Assembly: GCA_964358545.1 (NCBI GenBank)
Contig: CAYHQN010000038.1
Coordinates: 1-33,969 of the forward strand
From: CAINVV01 sp031432175
GTDB lineage: Bacteria; Bacteroidota; Bacteroidia; Bacteroidales; Prolixibacteraceae
Direction: 5' to 3'
Length of the DNA: 33,969 nucleotides
The notes beneath the pieces are model-generated. The model searched no databases. It was not told where the DNA came from and saw only the letters and a program-made list of their open reading frames with translations. This document shows, one piece after another, positions 1-7,138 of the stretch (position 1 is the stretch's first letter; each line of letters opens with the position of its first letter). Both the position numbers and the translations under genes were made by a program.

Positions 1-28
1 CTTTATCCTTTTTACTTTATCCTTTTTA
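1..28. repeat. two tandem copies of a 14-bp pyrimidine-rich unit
   Basis: The unit CTTTATCCTTTTTA occurs twice in perfect tandem, and a related CCTTTATCCTTCTT follows near base 58. It lies in the non-coding leader upstream of asd. No function is evident. It may belong to an intergenic repeat that continues off the left edge of the window. Confidence 0.6.
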
Positions 29-37
29 CTTTACTTG

Positions 38-56
38 CCCTGAGCTTGCCGAAGGG
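38..56. repeat. REP-like imperfect palindrome
   Basis: The 19-mer CCCTGAGCTTGCCGAAGGG has CCCT/AGGG ends and an imperfect inner symmetry. From memory, very similar GC-rich 'AAGCTCAGGG' elements recur between genes in many unrelated bacteria. It contrasts with the AT-rich DNA around it. Only one copy was seen in this window. Confidence 0.45.
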
Positions 57-114
57 TCCTTTATCCTTCTTTTTCTTATATTGTTAATTAATAGAACCAT
101 AGAATATAAAAGTC

Positions 115-1125
115 ATGAGAGTAGCAATTGTCGGAACCAGTGGCGCAGTAGGCCAGGAGTTTTTAAGAGTATTGGCAGAACGTAATTTTCCTTTGGATGA
201 ACTGATCCTTTTCGGATCGGCCCGTAGTAAAGGAACAACCTATGAATTCAGGGGTAAGAAACTTGCTGTAAAAGAGTTGCTACATAACGACGATTTCAAG
301 GGGATCGATATTGCACTGGTATCTGCCGGAGCAGGGATCTCCAAAGATTTTGCCGATACCATCACCAAGTTTGGCACCATCATGATTGATAATTCGAGTG
401 CCTTCAGAATGGAAACGGATATTCCACTGGTGGTTCCCGAGGTCAATGCCGCGGATGCCAAAAACATGCCACGTCGCATCATCGCCAATCCAAACTGTAC
501 CACCATCCAGATGGTGGTTGCATTGAAGCCGATCGAGGCGCTCTCCCATATTAAGCGGGTACATATCTCTACCTACCAGAGTGCCAGCGGTGCCGGTGCA
601 TCAGGAATGGATGAGTTGCAGTCCCAAACTGTTCAGGTTGCCAATAACGAAGAGCCTACCGTGAAGAAATTCGCCTTCCAGATTGTGCAGAACCTGATTC
701 CCCACATTGATGTTTTCCTCGACAACGACTACACCAAAGAAGAGATGAAGATGTTCCATGAGACACGTAAAATCATGCATTCCGACATCCTGGTAAGCGC
801 TACAGCGGTTCGGGTTCCGGTGATGCGCGCCCACTCGGAAGCCATCTGGGTCGAGACCGAAGAGGAGATAACTCCCGAACAGGCCCGTGCTGCATTTGAA
901 AAAGCCGAAGGGGTGATCGTGATCGACAATCCTGCTGAGAAACAGTATCCGATGCCACTCTACCTGGCAGGCCGCGATGAGGTATTTGTCGGAAGAATCC
1001 GCAAAGACCTGACAACCCCCAACGGACTGGCCTTCTGGACCGTCTCCGATCAGATCAAAAAAGGAGCAGCGCTCAATGCCGTGCAAATTGCGGAATACCT
1101 GGTGAAAGAGGGAGTTGTTAAATAA
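115..1125 (+). CDS. asd: aspartate-semialdehyde dehydrogenase
   Basis: This cytosolic enzyme makes L-aspartate-4-semialdehyde from aspartyl-phosphate with NADPH, in the lysine/diaminopimelate, threonine and methionine pathway. The 336 residues match the usual family length. Visible motifs are the N-terminal nucleotide-binding GTSGAVG (residues 7-13), the catalytic cysteine in NPNCTTIQ (C128), the glycine-rich SASGAGASG segment, and the conserved histidine in RVPVMRAHSE (H240). The ATG begins directly at the typical MRVAIVG start, and nothing upstream offers a better start. It stands alone and converges with hflX. No lysine riboswitch or clear promoter was seen in the short upstream leader. 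Confidence 0.96.
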   Translation: MRVAIVGTSGAVGQEFLRVLAERNFPLDELILFGSARSKGTTYEFRGKKLAVKELLHNDDFKGIDIALVSAGAGISKDFADTITKFGTIMIDNSSAFRMETDIPLVVPEVNAADAKNMPRRIIANPNCTTIQMVVALKPIEALSHIKRVHISTYQSASGAGASGMDELQSQTVQVANNEEPTVKKFAFQIVQNLIPHIDVFLDNDYTKEEMKMFHETRKIMHSDILVSATAVRVPVMRAHSEAIWVETEEEITPEQARAAFEKAEGVIVIDNPAEKQYPMPLYLAGRDEVFVGRIRKDLTTPNGLAFWTVSDQIKKGAALNAVQIAEYLVKEGVVK

Positions 1126-1226
1126 TTAAAAATTAAAGATTAAAGATTACAAATTACAAATTACAAATGAATTGGATTTCCGCAACTCCCTAATTTTTAA
1201 TTTGTAATCTTTAATTTTTAATTATT
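1121..1226. terminator. AT-only inverted repeat between convergent asd and hflX; likely bidirectional terminator
   Basis: Bases 1121-1140 are perfectly complementary to 1207-1226 (20 bp). After a 7-nt extra TAAAGAT on the left, pairing resumes (1148-1155 with 1199-1206). The left arm overlaps the asd stop codon and the right arm ends about 10 bp before the hflX stop. A second, mutually exclusive pairing exists: GGGAGTTG (1110-1117) with CAACTCCC (1183-1190), plus 1124-1135 with 1191-1202. Its place between two converging genes suggests a shared terminator. It may also be a copy of a dispersed AT-rich repeat. Confidence 0.5.
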
Positions 1227-1235
1227 AATTTGTGT

Positions 1236-2444
1236 TTAGTCCTCAAAATTTGGGAACAAAAAATCATTGAAGGGAAATCTCGTTACGTGGATCTTTTTCA
1301 CCTCTTCGTACAATACCCGTTTAAAATGGGGGATATTGACCCGCAGTTTCGCCGAAATAAAGATCGCGTTCCCGCTCTCTTTGGCCATCCATGAATTTTT
1401 CCACTCCTCCAGACTCTTGTTCTCCCGGGTAGAAGGGGTGAGGTCGTCCTCCTCCTTCTCGATATGCGTAAAGGCATCAATTTTGTTGAAAAGATAGATC
1501 ATTGGTTTATCGGATGCCCCTATGTCGGCCAATGTCTTGTTAACCACCTCAATCTGATCCTCAAAACCAGGATGGGCGATGTCGACTACATGAATGAGGA
1601 TATCCGACTCACGTGTCTCATCCAGTGTCGACTTGAACGACTCGACCAGGTGGTGGGGCAATTTGCGGATAAACCCTACCGTATCGGTCAGTAAAAATGG
1701 CAAATTGCCCACGACAACCTTGCGGACTGTAGTATCCAGCGTGGCGAAAAGTTTATCCTCGGCAAAGACCTCCGACTTGCTGATCATATTCATGATGGTC
1801 GATTTGCCAACATTGGTGTACCCCACCAACGCCACCCTTACCATGTTGCCCCGGTTCTTTCGCTGTACACTCATCTGCTTGTCGATCCTGGCGAGTTCAC
1901 TCTTCAGAAACGAAATTTTATCGAGGATAATCCGTTTATCAGTTTCAATTTGAGACTCTCCGGGACCGCGCATCCCGATACCCCCCTGTTGCCGTTCGAG
2001 GTGGGTCCACATGCGGGTCAGGCGGGGAAGTAAATATTGGTATTGCGCCAGCTCTACCTGCGTTTTTGCATGCGCGGTCTGGGCTCTTTTGGCAAAAATA
2101 TCGAGGATCAGGTTGGTGCGGTCAAGTATTTTGCAGTCAATCACCTTTTCGATGTTCCGAAGTTGTGTCGCAGAAAGCTCATCGTCGAATATGACCGAGT
2201 CGATCTCGTGAACAGTCACAAAATCAAGGATCTCCTGAAGTTTCCCGGATCCGACAAAAGTAGCGGGATGCGGATTGACAAGCCGCTGTGTAAAACGCTC
2301 ATAGATCTCAGCGCCAGCAGTTTCGGCCAGAAATTCGAGCTCGTCGAGATACTCCTGCACCACCTTTTCGTCCTGCTTCCCGTAGATTAATCCTACCAGG
2401 ATTACTTTCTCCTTTTTGATGGAGGTGTCGTGTAATTTAGCCAT
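1236..2444 (-). CDS. hflX: ribosome-associated GTPase HflX
   Basis: HflX is a cytosolic GTPase that binds 50S or 70S ribosomes and helps rescue or split stalled ribosomes under stress. The order seen is an N-terminal HflX domain with PHPATFVGSGK, a coiled linker, the glycine-rich GGIGMRGPGESQIETDKR, then the G domain with P-loop GYTNVGKS, G3 DTVGF, G4 NKID and a late SAK-like G5. The start chosen is MAKLHDTS (402 residues). An in-frame ATG 29 codons upstream would add a cysteine- and aromatic-rich stretch unlike HflX N-termini. The gene appears to be monocistronic and converges with asd. Confidence 0.95.
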   Translation of the reverse strand: MAKLHDTSIKKEKVILVGLIYGKQDEKVVQEYLDELEFLAETAGAEIYERFTQRLVNPHPATFVGSGKLQEILDFVTVHEIDSVIFDDELSATQLRNIEKVIDCKILDRTNLILDIFAKRAQTAHAKTQVELAQYQYLLPRLTRMWTHLERQQGGIGMRGPGESQIETDKRIILDKISFLKSELARIDKQMSVQRKNRGNMVRVALVGYTNVGKSTIMNMISKSEVFAEDKLFATLDTTVRKVVVGNLPFLLTDTVGFIRKLPHHLVESFKSTLDETRESDILIHVVDIAHPGFEDQIEVVNKTLADIGASDKPMIYLFNKIDAFTHIEKEEDDLTPSTRENKSLEEWKNSWMAKESGNAIFISAKLRVNIPHFKRVLYEEVKKIHVTRFPFNDFLFPNFED

Positions 2445-2448
2445 GGGA

Positions 2449-2456
2449 CAAAAATA
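2449..2456 (-). promoter_or_regulatory. candidate -7 box very close to the hflX start
   Basis: On the minus strand this reads TATTTTTG, an exact match to the Bacteroidota TAnnTTTG -7 consensus, only 5 nt upstream of the chosen ATG. No -33 TTTG is present at the right distance. If it works, transcription would start at or next to the ATG, giving a leaderless or near-leaderless mRNA. It could be a chance match in AT-rich DNA. Confidence 0.2.
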
Positions 2457-2549
2457 GTTAAAAAACACGGTCAGAGAGCAGTATTCGGGGAATCTGCGAC
2501 AAACGATTAGAATAACGTCGCCTGGTAACACATGTCCCCGAACATAGGA

Positions 2550-2765
2550 TCACTCCAATCCATGCATCACCCGAAGCGTTACGGGTCCCAGCAATCCCGA
2601 CTCGAGCAGTGGATCGCCCTTCTTCCACTGTCGCCAGGTAGTGAAACTCTTTATTACTAAAAACAATGGATCCGTTGGTGGCACGATTTCACGTGCCTCC
2701 AGTCCTGTTGGGCAATGCGTCAGCAATAGTGCGTGCAAAATGGAGAGAATATCGATTTTCTGCAT
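2550..2765 (-). CDS. hypothetical 71-residue protein
   Basis: I do not recognise this family. The ATG lies one base after the stop codon of the upstream radical SAM gene (TAA-T-ATG), so the two could be translationally coupled. The protein is compact, with a hydrophobic N-terminal helix-like stretch (ILSILHALLL), no signal peptide and no obvious metal motif; its two tryptophan/lysine-rich turns (TTWRQWKKGD) are the most distinctive part. It could be a small accessory protein of the radical SAM enzyme, or a chance open frame. Conservation beside that gene elsewhere would decide. Confidence 0.42.
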   Translation of the reverse strand: MQKIDILSILHALLLTHCPTGLEAREIVPPTDPLFLVIKSFTTWRQWKKGDPLLESGLLGPVTLRVMHGLE

Positions 2766-2766
2766 A

Positions 2767-4248
2767 TTATCTTAATCCATACACGATTCTAAAGTGATAA
2801 CCGTAGACGGCAAACTGAATGGCTTCTTTTATCAAAAGAGGTTTTTTGAAAAGGGTCCACAACATCAACTTCCAAAATTCACCTCTTCCTTTGTTCGCTA
2901 TGCCAATGATGTAAACAGTTTTAAACAAGCTTTTGAACAACGAAAACCTTGCCCTCTTTTTAATGGCATAAAGTTGCTGATAAGTTAGCAAAAACTGACG
3001 GACCCTTTTGTAATAGGGTTTTATTGAATAGATATTGCGAATAAGCCCGTTGTATCCATCCAGGAGATCTTTAGGGTTCATTTTAGGGATAAAATTTATG
3101 GATGCATCCGTATTATTGCCGCTCGAATCTTTTATGATCCGGTCCTCTCCCACCATACGTTTGTACAGAGTGGTGTTTTTGGGTGCATGTAAAATGCCAA
3201 CCATTGCGGAAACAATTCCACTTTGCTGAATAAAATCAAATTGTTTTTGAAAAACGGAGGAGGTATCAGTGTCGAAACCAACAATAAATCCCCCGGAAAC
3301 CGACATCCCTGCTTTTTGAATTTTTTTCACACACTGAAGCAAATCCCTGTTTTTATTCTGACTCTTGTTGCAAACCTGAAGAGATATTTCATCAGGTGTT
3401 TCAATCCCAATGAAAGTGGAAGTAAAACCTGTGGCAACCATCATTGACAACAGTTCATCATCATCGGCCAGGTTGATAGAAGTCTGCGTTTCAAAGGTGA
3501 ACGGGAACCGGTGGTTCTTCATCCATTCCAACATTGCCGGAAGCAGGTTCGCTTTGATTTCATGTTTGTTTCCGATAAAATTATCATCCACAATCAGAAC
3601 CGGACCGCGCCAGTGGAGGTTATAAAGGGATTCCAGTTCCGCTAAAATCTGGCTTGTTTTTTTCATTCGCACCTTATGGCCAAGCAATGTGGTTATCTCA
3701 CAAAAATCGCAGGAAAACGGGCATCCCCTTGTTACCTGAACGTTCATAACAACATAGTCTTTCCTTGACAGTAGGCTGTAATCCGGAATAGGGGTAGCGG
3801 ATAAATCTGCAAATTCAACGGTCCTGTAAATTCTTTCGGGGGAATTTCCTGAAGCCAAATCCTGCAGAAATGGGGGCAGCGTAATCTCAGCTTCGTTTAA
3901 AATAAAATGATCTATCTGGGGATAATTATCATAATCCTGCGTAAAGAGTGGTCCGCCCGCTACCATTTTGGTTTTATGTTTCAAACACTCTCTAATGACC
4001 TCATTCACTGATTCCTTTTGAATGGACATGGCACTGATAAAAACGTAATCAGCCCAAACAACATCTCCTGTCTTAAGTGTGGTAATATTCATGTCTACCA
4101 CTTTTTTGTGCCATGCTTTTGGCAGCATTGCCGCAATGGTGATCAATCCCAATGGAGGAACGGAAGCTTTTTTGGAAATAAATCGCATAGCATGCTTGAA
4201 GCTCCAGAATGAATCCGGATACTGCGGATAAACCAATAAAATGTTCAT
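2767..4248 (-). CDS. B12-binding-domain radical SAM protein (DUF4070-type, methyltransferase-like)
   Basis: The layout is that of class B radical SAM enzymes. An N-terminal Rossmann-like cobalamin-binding domain starts with MNILLVYPQYP. The radical SAM core follows, with the [4Fe-4S] triad C176, C180 and C183 in GCPFSCDFCE, and a C-terminal region resembles DUF4070. The family includes HpnP-like hopanoid methylases and many uncharacterised members. The substrate is unknown here, because no hopanoid or other natural-product genes lie nearby. The start at MNILLVYP (493 residues) is preferred over an ATG 8 codons upstream because family members begin there. The 71-residue gene follows one base after the stop. 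Confidence 0.85.
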   Translation of the reverse strand: MNILLVYPQYPDSFWSFKHAMRFISKKASVPPLGLITIAAMLPKAWHKKVVDMNITTLKTGDVVWADYVFISAMSIQKESVNEVIRECLKHKTKMVAGGPLFTQDYDNYPQIDHFILNEAEITLPPFLQDLASGNSPERIYRTVEFADLSATPIPDYSLLSRKDYVVMNVQVTRGCPFSCDFCEITTLLGHKVRMKKTSQILAELESLYNLHWRGPVLIVDDNFIGNKHEIKANLLPAMLEWMKNHRFPFTFETQTSINLADDDELLSMMVATGFTSTFIGIETPDEISLQVCNKSQNKNRDLLQCVKKIQKAGMSVSGGFIVGFDTDTSSVFQKQFDFIQQSGIVSAMVGILHAPKNTTLYKRMVGEDRIIKDSSGNNTDASINFIPKMNPKDLLDGYNGLIRNIYSIKPYYKRVRQFLLTYQQLYAIKKRARFSLFKSLFKTVYIIGIANKGRGEFWKLMLWTLFKKPLLIKEAIQFAVYGYHFRIVYGLR

Positions 4249-4428
4249 TGCCCTATGATTAAAAACAATCAAAAATTACAATCAACATTCCTGAAAAACG
4301 TTACACAATTTTGGAAAAAAATTACAGAATTCACACATTATTAACCGCGACTAAAAATATTCAACATTATTGGAGCCATTCAGACAAGGTCGTCTACTAT
4401 AAGATGTCACCCGAAAAGGTAAAATAAT

Positions 4429-4468
4429 AGCATAAAAAAAGGAAGCAACCGCCCCCTCTTTTTATGCT
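4429..4468 (-). terminator. intrinsic terminator of the small secreted peptide gene
   Basis: Arms 4429-4442 and 4455-4468 pair at 13 of 14 positions around a 12-nt C-rich loop. Read on the minus strand, the stem is followed by ATTATTTTA, a U-rich tail. It begins about 10 bases after the stop of the small gene, as expected for a monocistronic terminator. Confidence 0.75.
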
Positions 4469-4478
4469 TACCACCTGC

Positions 4479-4664
4479 TTAATTTAATCCCAGGTGATTT
4501 AGCTCCTCAACGGTAAGTGGAGCACCAACTTCAATTACCGCGCTTTTTCTGAATCCAGCCTGGTGGCGCAAGTGTTGATGTCTTGCATTTGCTTCAATTC
4601 CTAACATGACGACCATTCCAATAACGAAAAGTGACAACCCTTTGAAAAAATTCTTTGCTTTCAT
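4479..4664 (-). CDS. small secreted peptide (61 residues), unknown function
   Basis: I do not recognise a family. The first ~26 residues are a signal peptide: a basic start (MKAKNFFKG), a hydrophobic core (LSLFVIGMVVMLGI) and a likely cleavage after EANA. The mature part is only ~35 residues and starts with a His/Arg-rich segment (RHQHLRHQAGFRK). It ends with VGAPLTVEELNHLGLN. The chosen start lies downstream of a promoter; the ATG 14 codons further up lies inside that promoter. With its own promoter and terminator it is probably a real monocistronic gene. It could be a secreted peptide, a signal, or the remnant of a larger exported protein. Confidence 0.65.
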   Translation of the reverse strand: MKAKNFFKGLSLFVIGMVVMLGIEANARHQHLRHQAGFRKSAVIEVGAPLTVEELNHLGLN

Positions 4665-4703
4665 AATCTTATAATTTAAATTGTTTTTATTAAAAATCAT
4701 ACT

Positions 4704-4735
4704 CAAATGTAATACAGGCTCCCTGGTACCGCAAA
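4704..4735 (-). promoter_or_regulatory. Bacteroidota-type housekeeping promoter for the small secreted peptide gene
   Basis: On the minus strand a -33 TTTG (4735-4732) is followed after 20 bases by TACATTTG (4711-4704), an exact TAnnTTTG -7 box. Transcription would begin near 4697 and leave a leader of roughly 30 bases before the ATG at 4664. This is the best two-box promoter in the window and it excludes the longer start at 4706. Confidence 0.65.
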
Positions 4736-4911
4736 TACAATAGACGAGTTGAACTATTTTATAGACAGATCGTTGGATTTTATCGAAGTAATATAAACGC
4801 TAAGCGTGACGACTTGATCTGACAGTACTCATTTCAATGGTAGTGAGTTCCATCAATGCTCTGGCAGAAAACTGACTGAGTAAAGATTCAAGTCAGCGAT
4901 TTAGTAACTCA

Positions 4912-4944
4912 TTTCTGTGACTTCCTGATATTTTGTTACTTTTA
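4912..4944 (+). promoter_or_regulatory. weak candidate promoter for the short-chain beta-oxidation operon
   Basis: The 306-base gap between the small peptide gene and the crotonase contains, besides the minus-strand promoter, TTTCTG then 19 bases then TACTTTTA, a one-mismatch version of TAnnTTTG. A start near 4951 would leave a leader of about 60 bases. Nothing else convincing was seen in the gap: no hairpin of note, no riboswitch, no small gene. Confidence 0.25.
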
Positions 4945-5012
4945 GATACAAATTTACAGTGATCTTATCATGAAGGTGATTTGTCATTCACTAACAAATA
5001 TTTTATTGTTTT

Positions 5013-5777
5013 ATGGAAACGCTCCAACTGATCAAAAACAATCAAATAGCCATTGTCACTTTTTCCAGGCCACAATCTTTAAATGCACTGAACACACAGG
5101 TTTTCATTGATCTGAATCTGGTGCTGGATGAATTGGAAACAGGCAACGACATTAGGGTTGTTGTGTTAACAGGTGAAGGGAAAGCATTTGTAGCAGGCGC
5201 TGATATTGCTGAAATGCAGAAAAAATCACCTGCCGATGCACTCCTGTTTTCGCAGACCGGCCATGATACTTTTAACCGCATCGGGAACTTTAAAATTCCG
5301 GTTATTGCCGCTGTAAACGGGTTTGCCCTTGGCGGTGGATTAGAGCTGGCTTTGGCATGCGATTTTATTATCGCTTCCGATAAAGCCAAATTCAGTGCTC
5401 CTGAGGTGAACCTGGGTCTGATCCCAGGATTCAATGGGACTCAGCGCTTACCCCGTGCCGTTGGGACAGGTTTTGCAAAATACATGCTGTTTACCGCCCA
5501 AATGGTTGAAGCGCTGGAAGCCAAACAAAATCATCTGGTTCAAATGGTGGTTTCCTCCGAAGAACTAATGGGCAAGACGCTTGAAGTAGCTCAGCTCATC
5601 TGCCAAAAAGGTCCGATGGCCATTTCATCCGTAAAAAAGGCGGTCAACTTTGGCCAGTTGAATGGCATTGAAAAGGGCGGCCTCTTCGAAATAAAAGAGT
5701 TCTCGAAACAATTTTCCGAACAAGGGAAAGAGGGAATGACAGCATTTTTAGAAAAAAGGAAACCAAACTGGAACTAA
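5013..5777 (+). CDS. enoyl-CoA hydratase (crotonase)
   Basis: It should hydrate trans-2-enoyl-CoA, most likely crotonyl-CoA, to the 3-hydroxyacyl-CoA. At 254 residues it has standard single-domain crotonase length. The CoA/oxyanion segments FVAGADIAEM and GFALGGGLELALACD are present, and both catalytic glutamates are found 20 residues apart (E111 in GGGLE and E131 in SAPEV), as in typical hydratases rather than isomerases. The usual GGTQRL reads NGTQRL. It leads a four-gene operon with 20, 12 and 33 bp gaps that supplies the later beta-oxidation steps, which supports a short-chain role. Chain-length specificity cannot be read from the sequence. Confidence 0.92.
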   Translation: METLQLIKNNQIAIVTFSRPQSLNALNTQVFIDLNLVLDELETGNDIRVVVLTGEGKAFVAGADIAEMQKKSPADALLFSQTGHDTFNRIGNFKIPVIAAVNGFALGGGLELALACDFIIASDKAKFSAPEVNLGLIPGFNGTQRLPRAVGTGFAKYMLFTAQMVEALEAKQNHLVQMVVSSEELMGKTLEVAQLICQKGPMAISSVKKAVNFGQLNGIEKGGLFEIKEFSKQFSEQGKEGMTAFLEKRKPNWN

Positions 5778-5797
5778 CCCGTCAAACAATCACCACA

Positions 5798-7126
5798 ATG
5801 ACAAATACCAACAGAATTCAAAATGTGGCTGTCCTGGGGGCTGCGGGGAAAATGGGAAGCGGTATTCTTTATCTGATTACTTTGTACATTTCCAAAATTG
5901 CCCTGGCACCTGATAATAGAACCAAAACCTTTACCATTTTTGCCATCGACCAATCGCACGAACGATTAAACGGATTGCTGAAATATACACGTGACCTTTT
6001 ATTGAAATGGGCCGAGAAAAATACAGTCTGGTTACGGATTGCCTATGCCGGAAGAGCCGATTTAATTGAGAATAGCCAAATCATTCAGGCGTATCTGGAA
6101 GAGGCCATGGCCTTGATTAAACCAACCACACGGATGGAGTCGGCCTATGAATCAACGCTGATTTTTGAAGCTGTAATTGAGAATATCGAATTGAAAACCA
6201 GACTTTTGGGCAACATTAAAAAAAATAATCCGCTCAATCCCTGGTTTTTAACCAATACCAGTTCAATTCCGATCGAAGAATTGAATACAAAAGCACTGCT
6301 GGAAGGCAATATTATTGGCTGTCATTTTTACAATCCCCCGGCTGTTCAGAAGCTGATTGAGGTGATTGAACTCAAAAATGGCAACAGAGAGCTGTCCGGT
6401 TGGGTAAATGACTTCGGAAAGATGCTGGGCAAGGTAATGGTTCCGGCCAACGACATTGCAGGATTTATCGGGAATGGCTTTTTTATGCGCGATTTACTCT
6501 TTGGAATTGAAAAAATAGATCAGCTGCAGCCTGAGTTTACTTTTGCCGAAGCGGTTTTACTGGTTGACAGGCTTACCCGCGATTTGATGTTGCGCCCCAT
6601 GGGTATATTCCAATTAACCGACTATGTTGGCATCGATGTTTGTTGCTTCATCCTGAATGTGATGAACAACTACCTACCTGAAAAATTACACAGTGGATTA
6701 TTGTTGGAACTGCTCGCGAAAAAGATCAGTGGCGGACAGAATTCCGATGGTTCTCAGAAAACAGGCTTTTTTACCTATGTAAAGGGTAAAATTGAAACGG
6801 TTTACGATCTCCCTACCGGAAGGTATATACCGGTTGAGGAATTAAAGTTAAAAACAGACAATTACCTGGGTGAATTACCCAAAACCCTATCCTGGAAAAG
6901 CCTTTCAGGGGATAGAAATAAGGTGTTGCTGATGCGTGATTTTTTTGAAGATATGAAAAAAAGCGATCATCCCGGTGCGAAGCTAGCCTTGGAGTACATG
7001 AAAAAAATGAAATCAAACGGCGAAAATCTGGTAGCACAGGGCGTAACCGATACTGCTGAGAATGTGAATATTGTGATGATTACAGGTTTTCACCACCTTT
7101 ACGGACCTATCAATGAATATTGCTAA
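5798..7126 (+). CDS. 3-hydroxyacyl-CoA dehydrogenase, long form
   Basis: It should oxidise 3-hydroxyacyl-CoA to 3-ketoacyl-CoA with NAD+. The NAD-binding motif GAAGKMGSG sits at residues ~13-21, and the catalytic histidine is H176 in GCHFYNPP. The EAVIEN segment and the SNTS-like TNTSSIPIEEL loop are present. At 442 residues it is much longer than single-domain enzymes of ~280-300. Part of the excess is an insertion between the glycine motif and the second strand of the Rossmann fold. The rest looks like a second, degenerate C-terminal 3HCDH domain ending YGPINEYC. No hydratase domain is fused; that activity comes from the preceding gene. Confidence 0.88.
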   Translation: MTNTNRIQNVAVLGAAGKMGSGILYLITLYISKIALAPDNRTKTFTIFAIDQSHERLNGLLKYTRDLLLKWAEKNTVWLRIAYAGRADLIENSQIIQAYLEEAMALIKPTTRMESAYESTLIFEAVIENIELKTRLLGNIKKNNPLNPWFLTNTSSIPIEELNTKALLEGNIIGCHFYNPPAVQKLIEVIELKNGNRELSGWVNDFGKMLGKVMVPANDIAGFIGNGFFMRDLLFGIEKIDQLQPEFTFAEAVLLVDRLTRDLMLRPMGIFQLTDYVGIDVCCFILNVMNNYLPEKLHSGLLLELLAKKISGGQNSDGSQKTGFFTYVKGKIETVYDLPTGRYIPVEELKLKTDNYLGELPKTLSWKSLSGDRNKVLLMRDFFEDMKKSDHPGAKLALEYMKKMKSNGENLVAQGVTDTAENVNIVMITGFHHLYGPINEYC

Positions 7127-7138
7127 ACCGAACTTATT

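Noticed and set aside
2445..2531. Longer hflX start 29 codons upstream
   Set aside because: The added residues are unlike HflX N-termini and cross a promoter-like box; MAKLHDTS is the better start.
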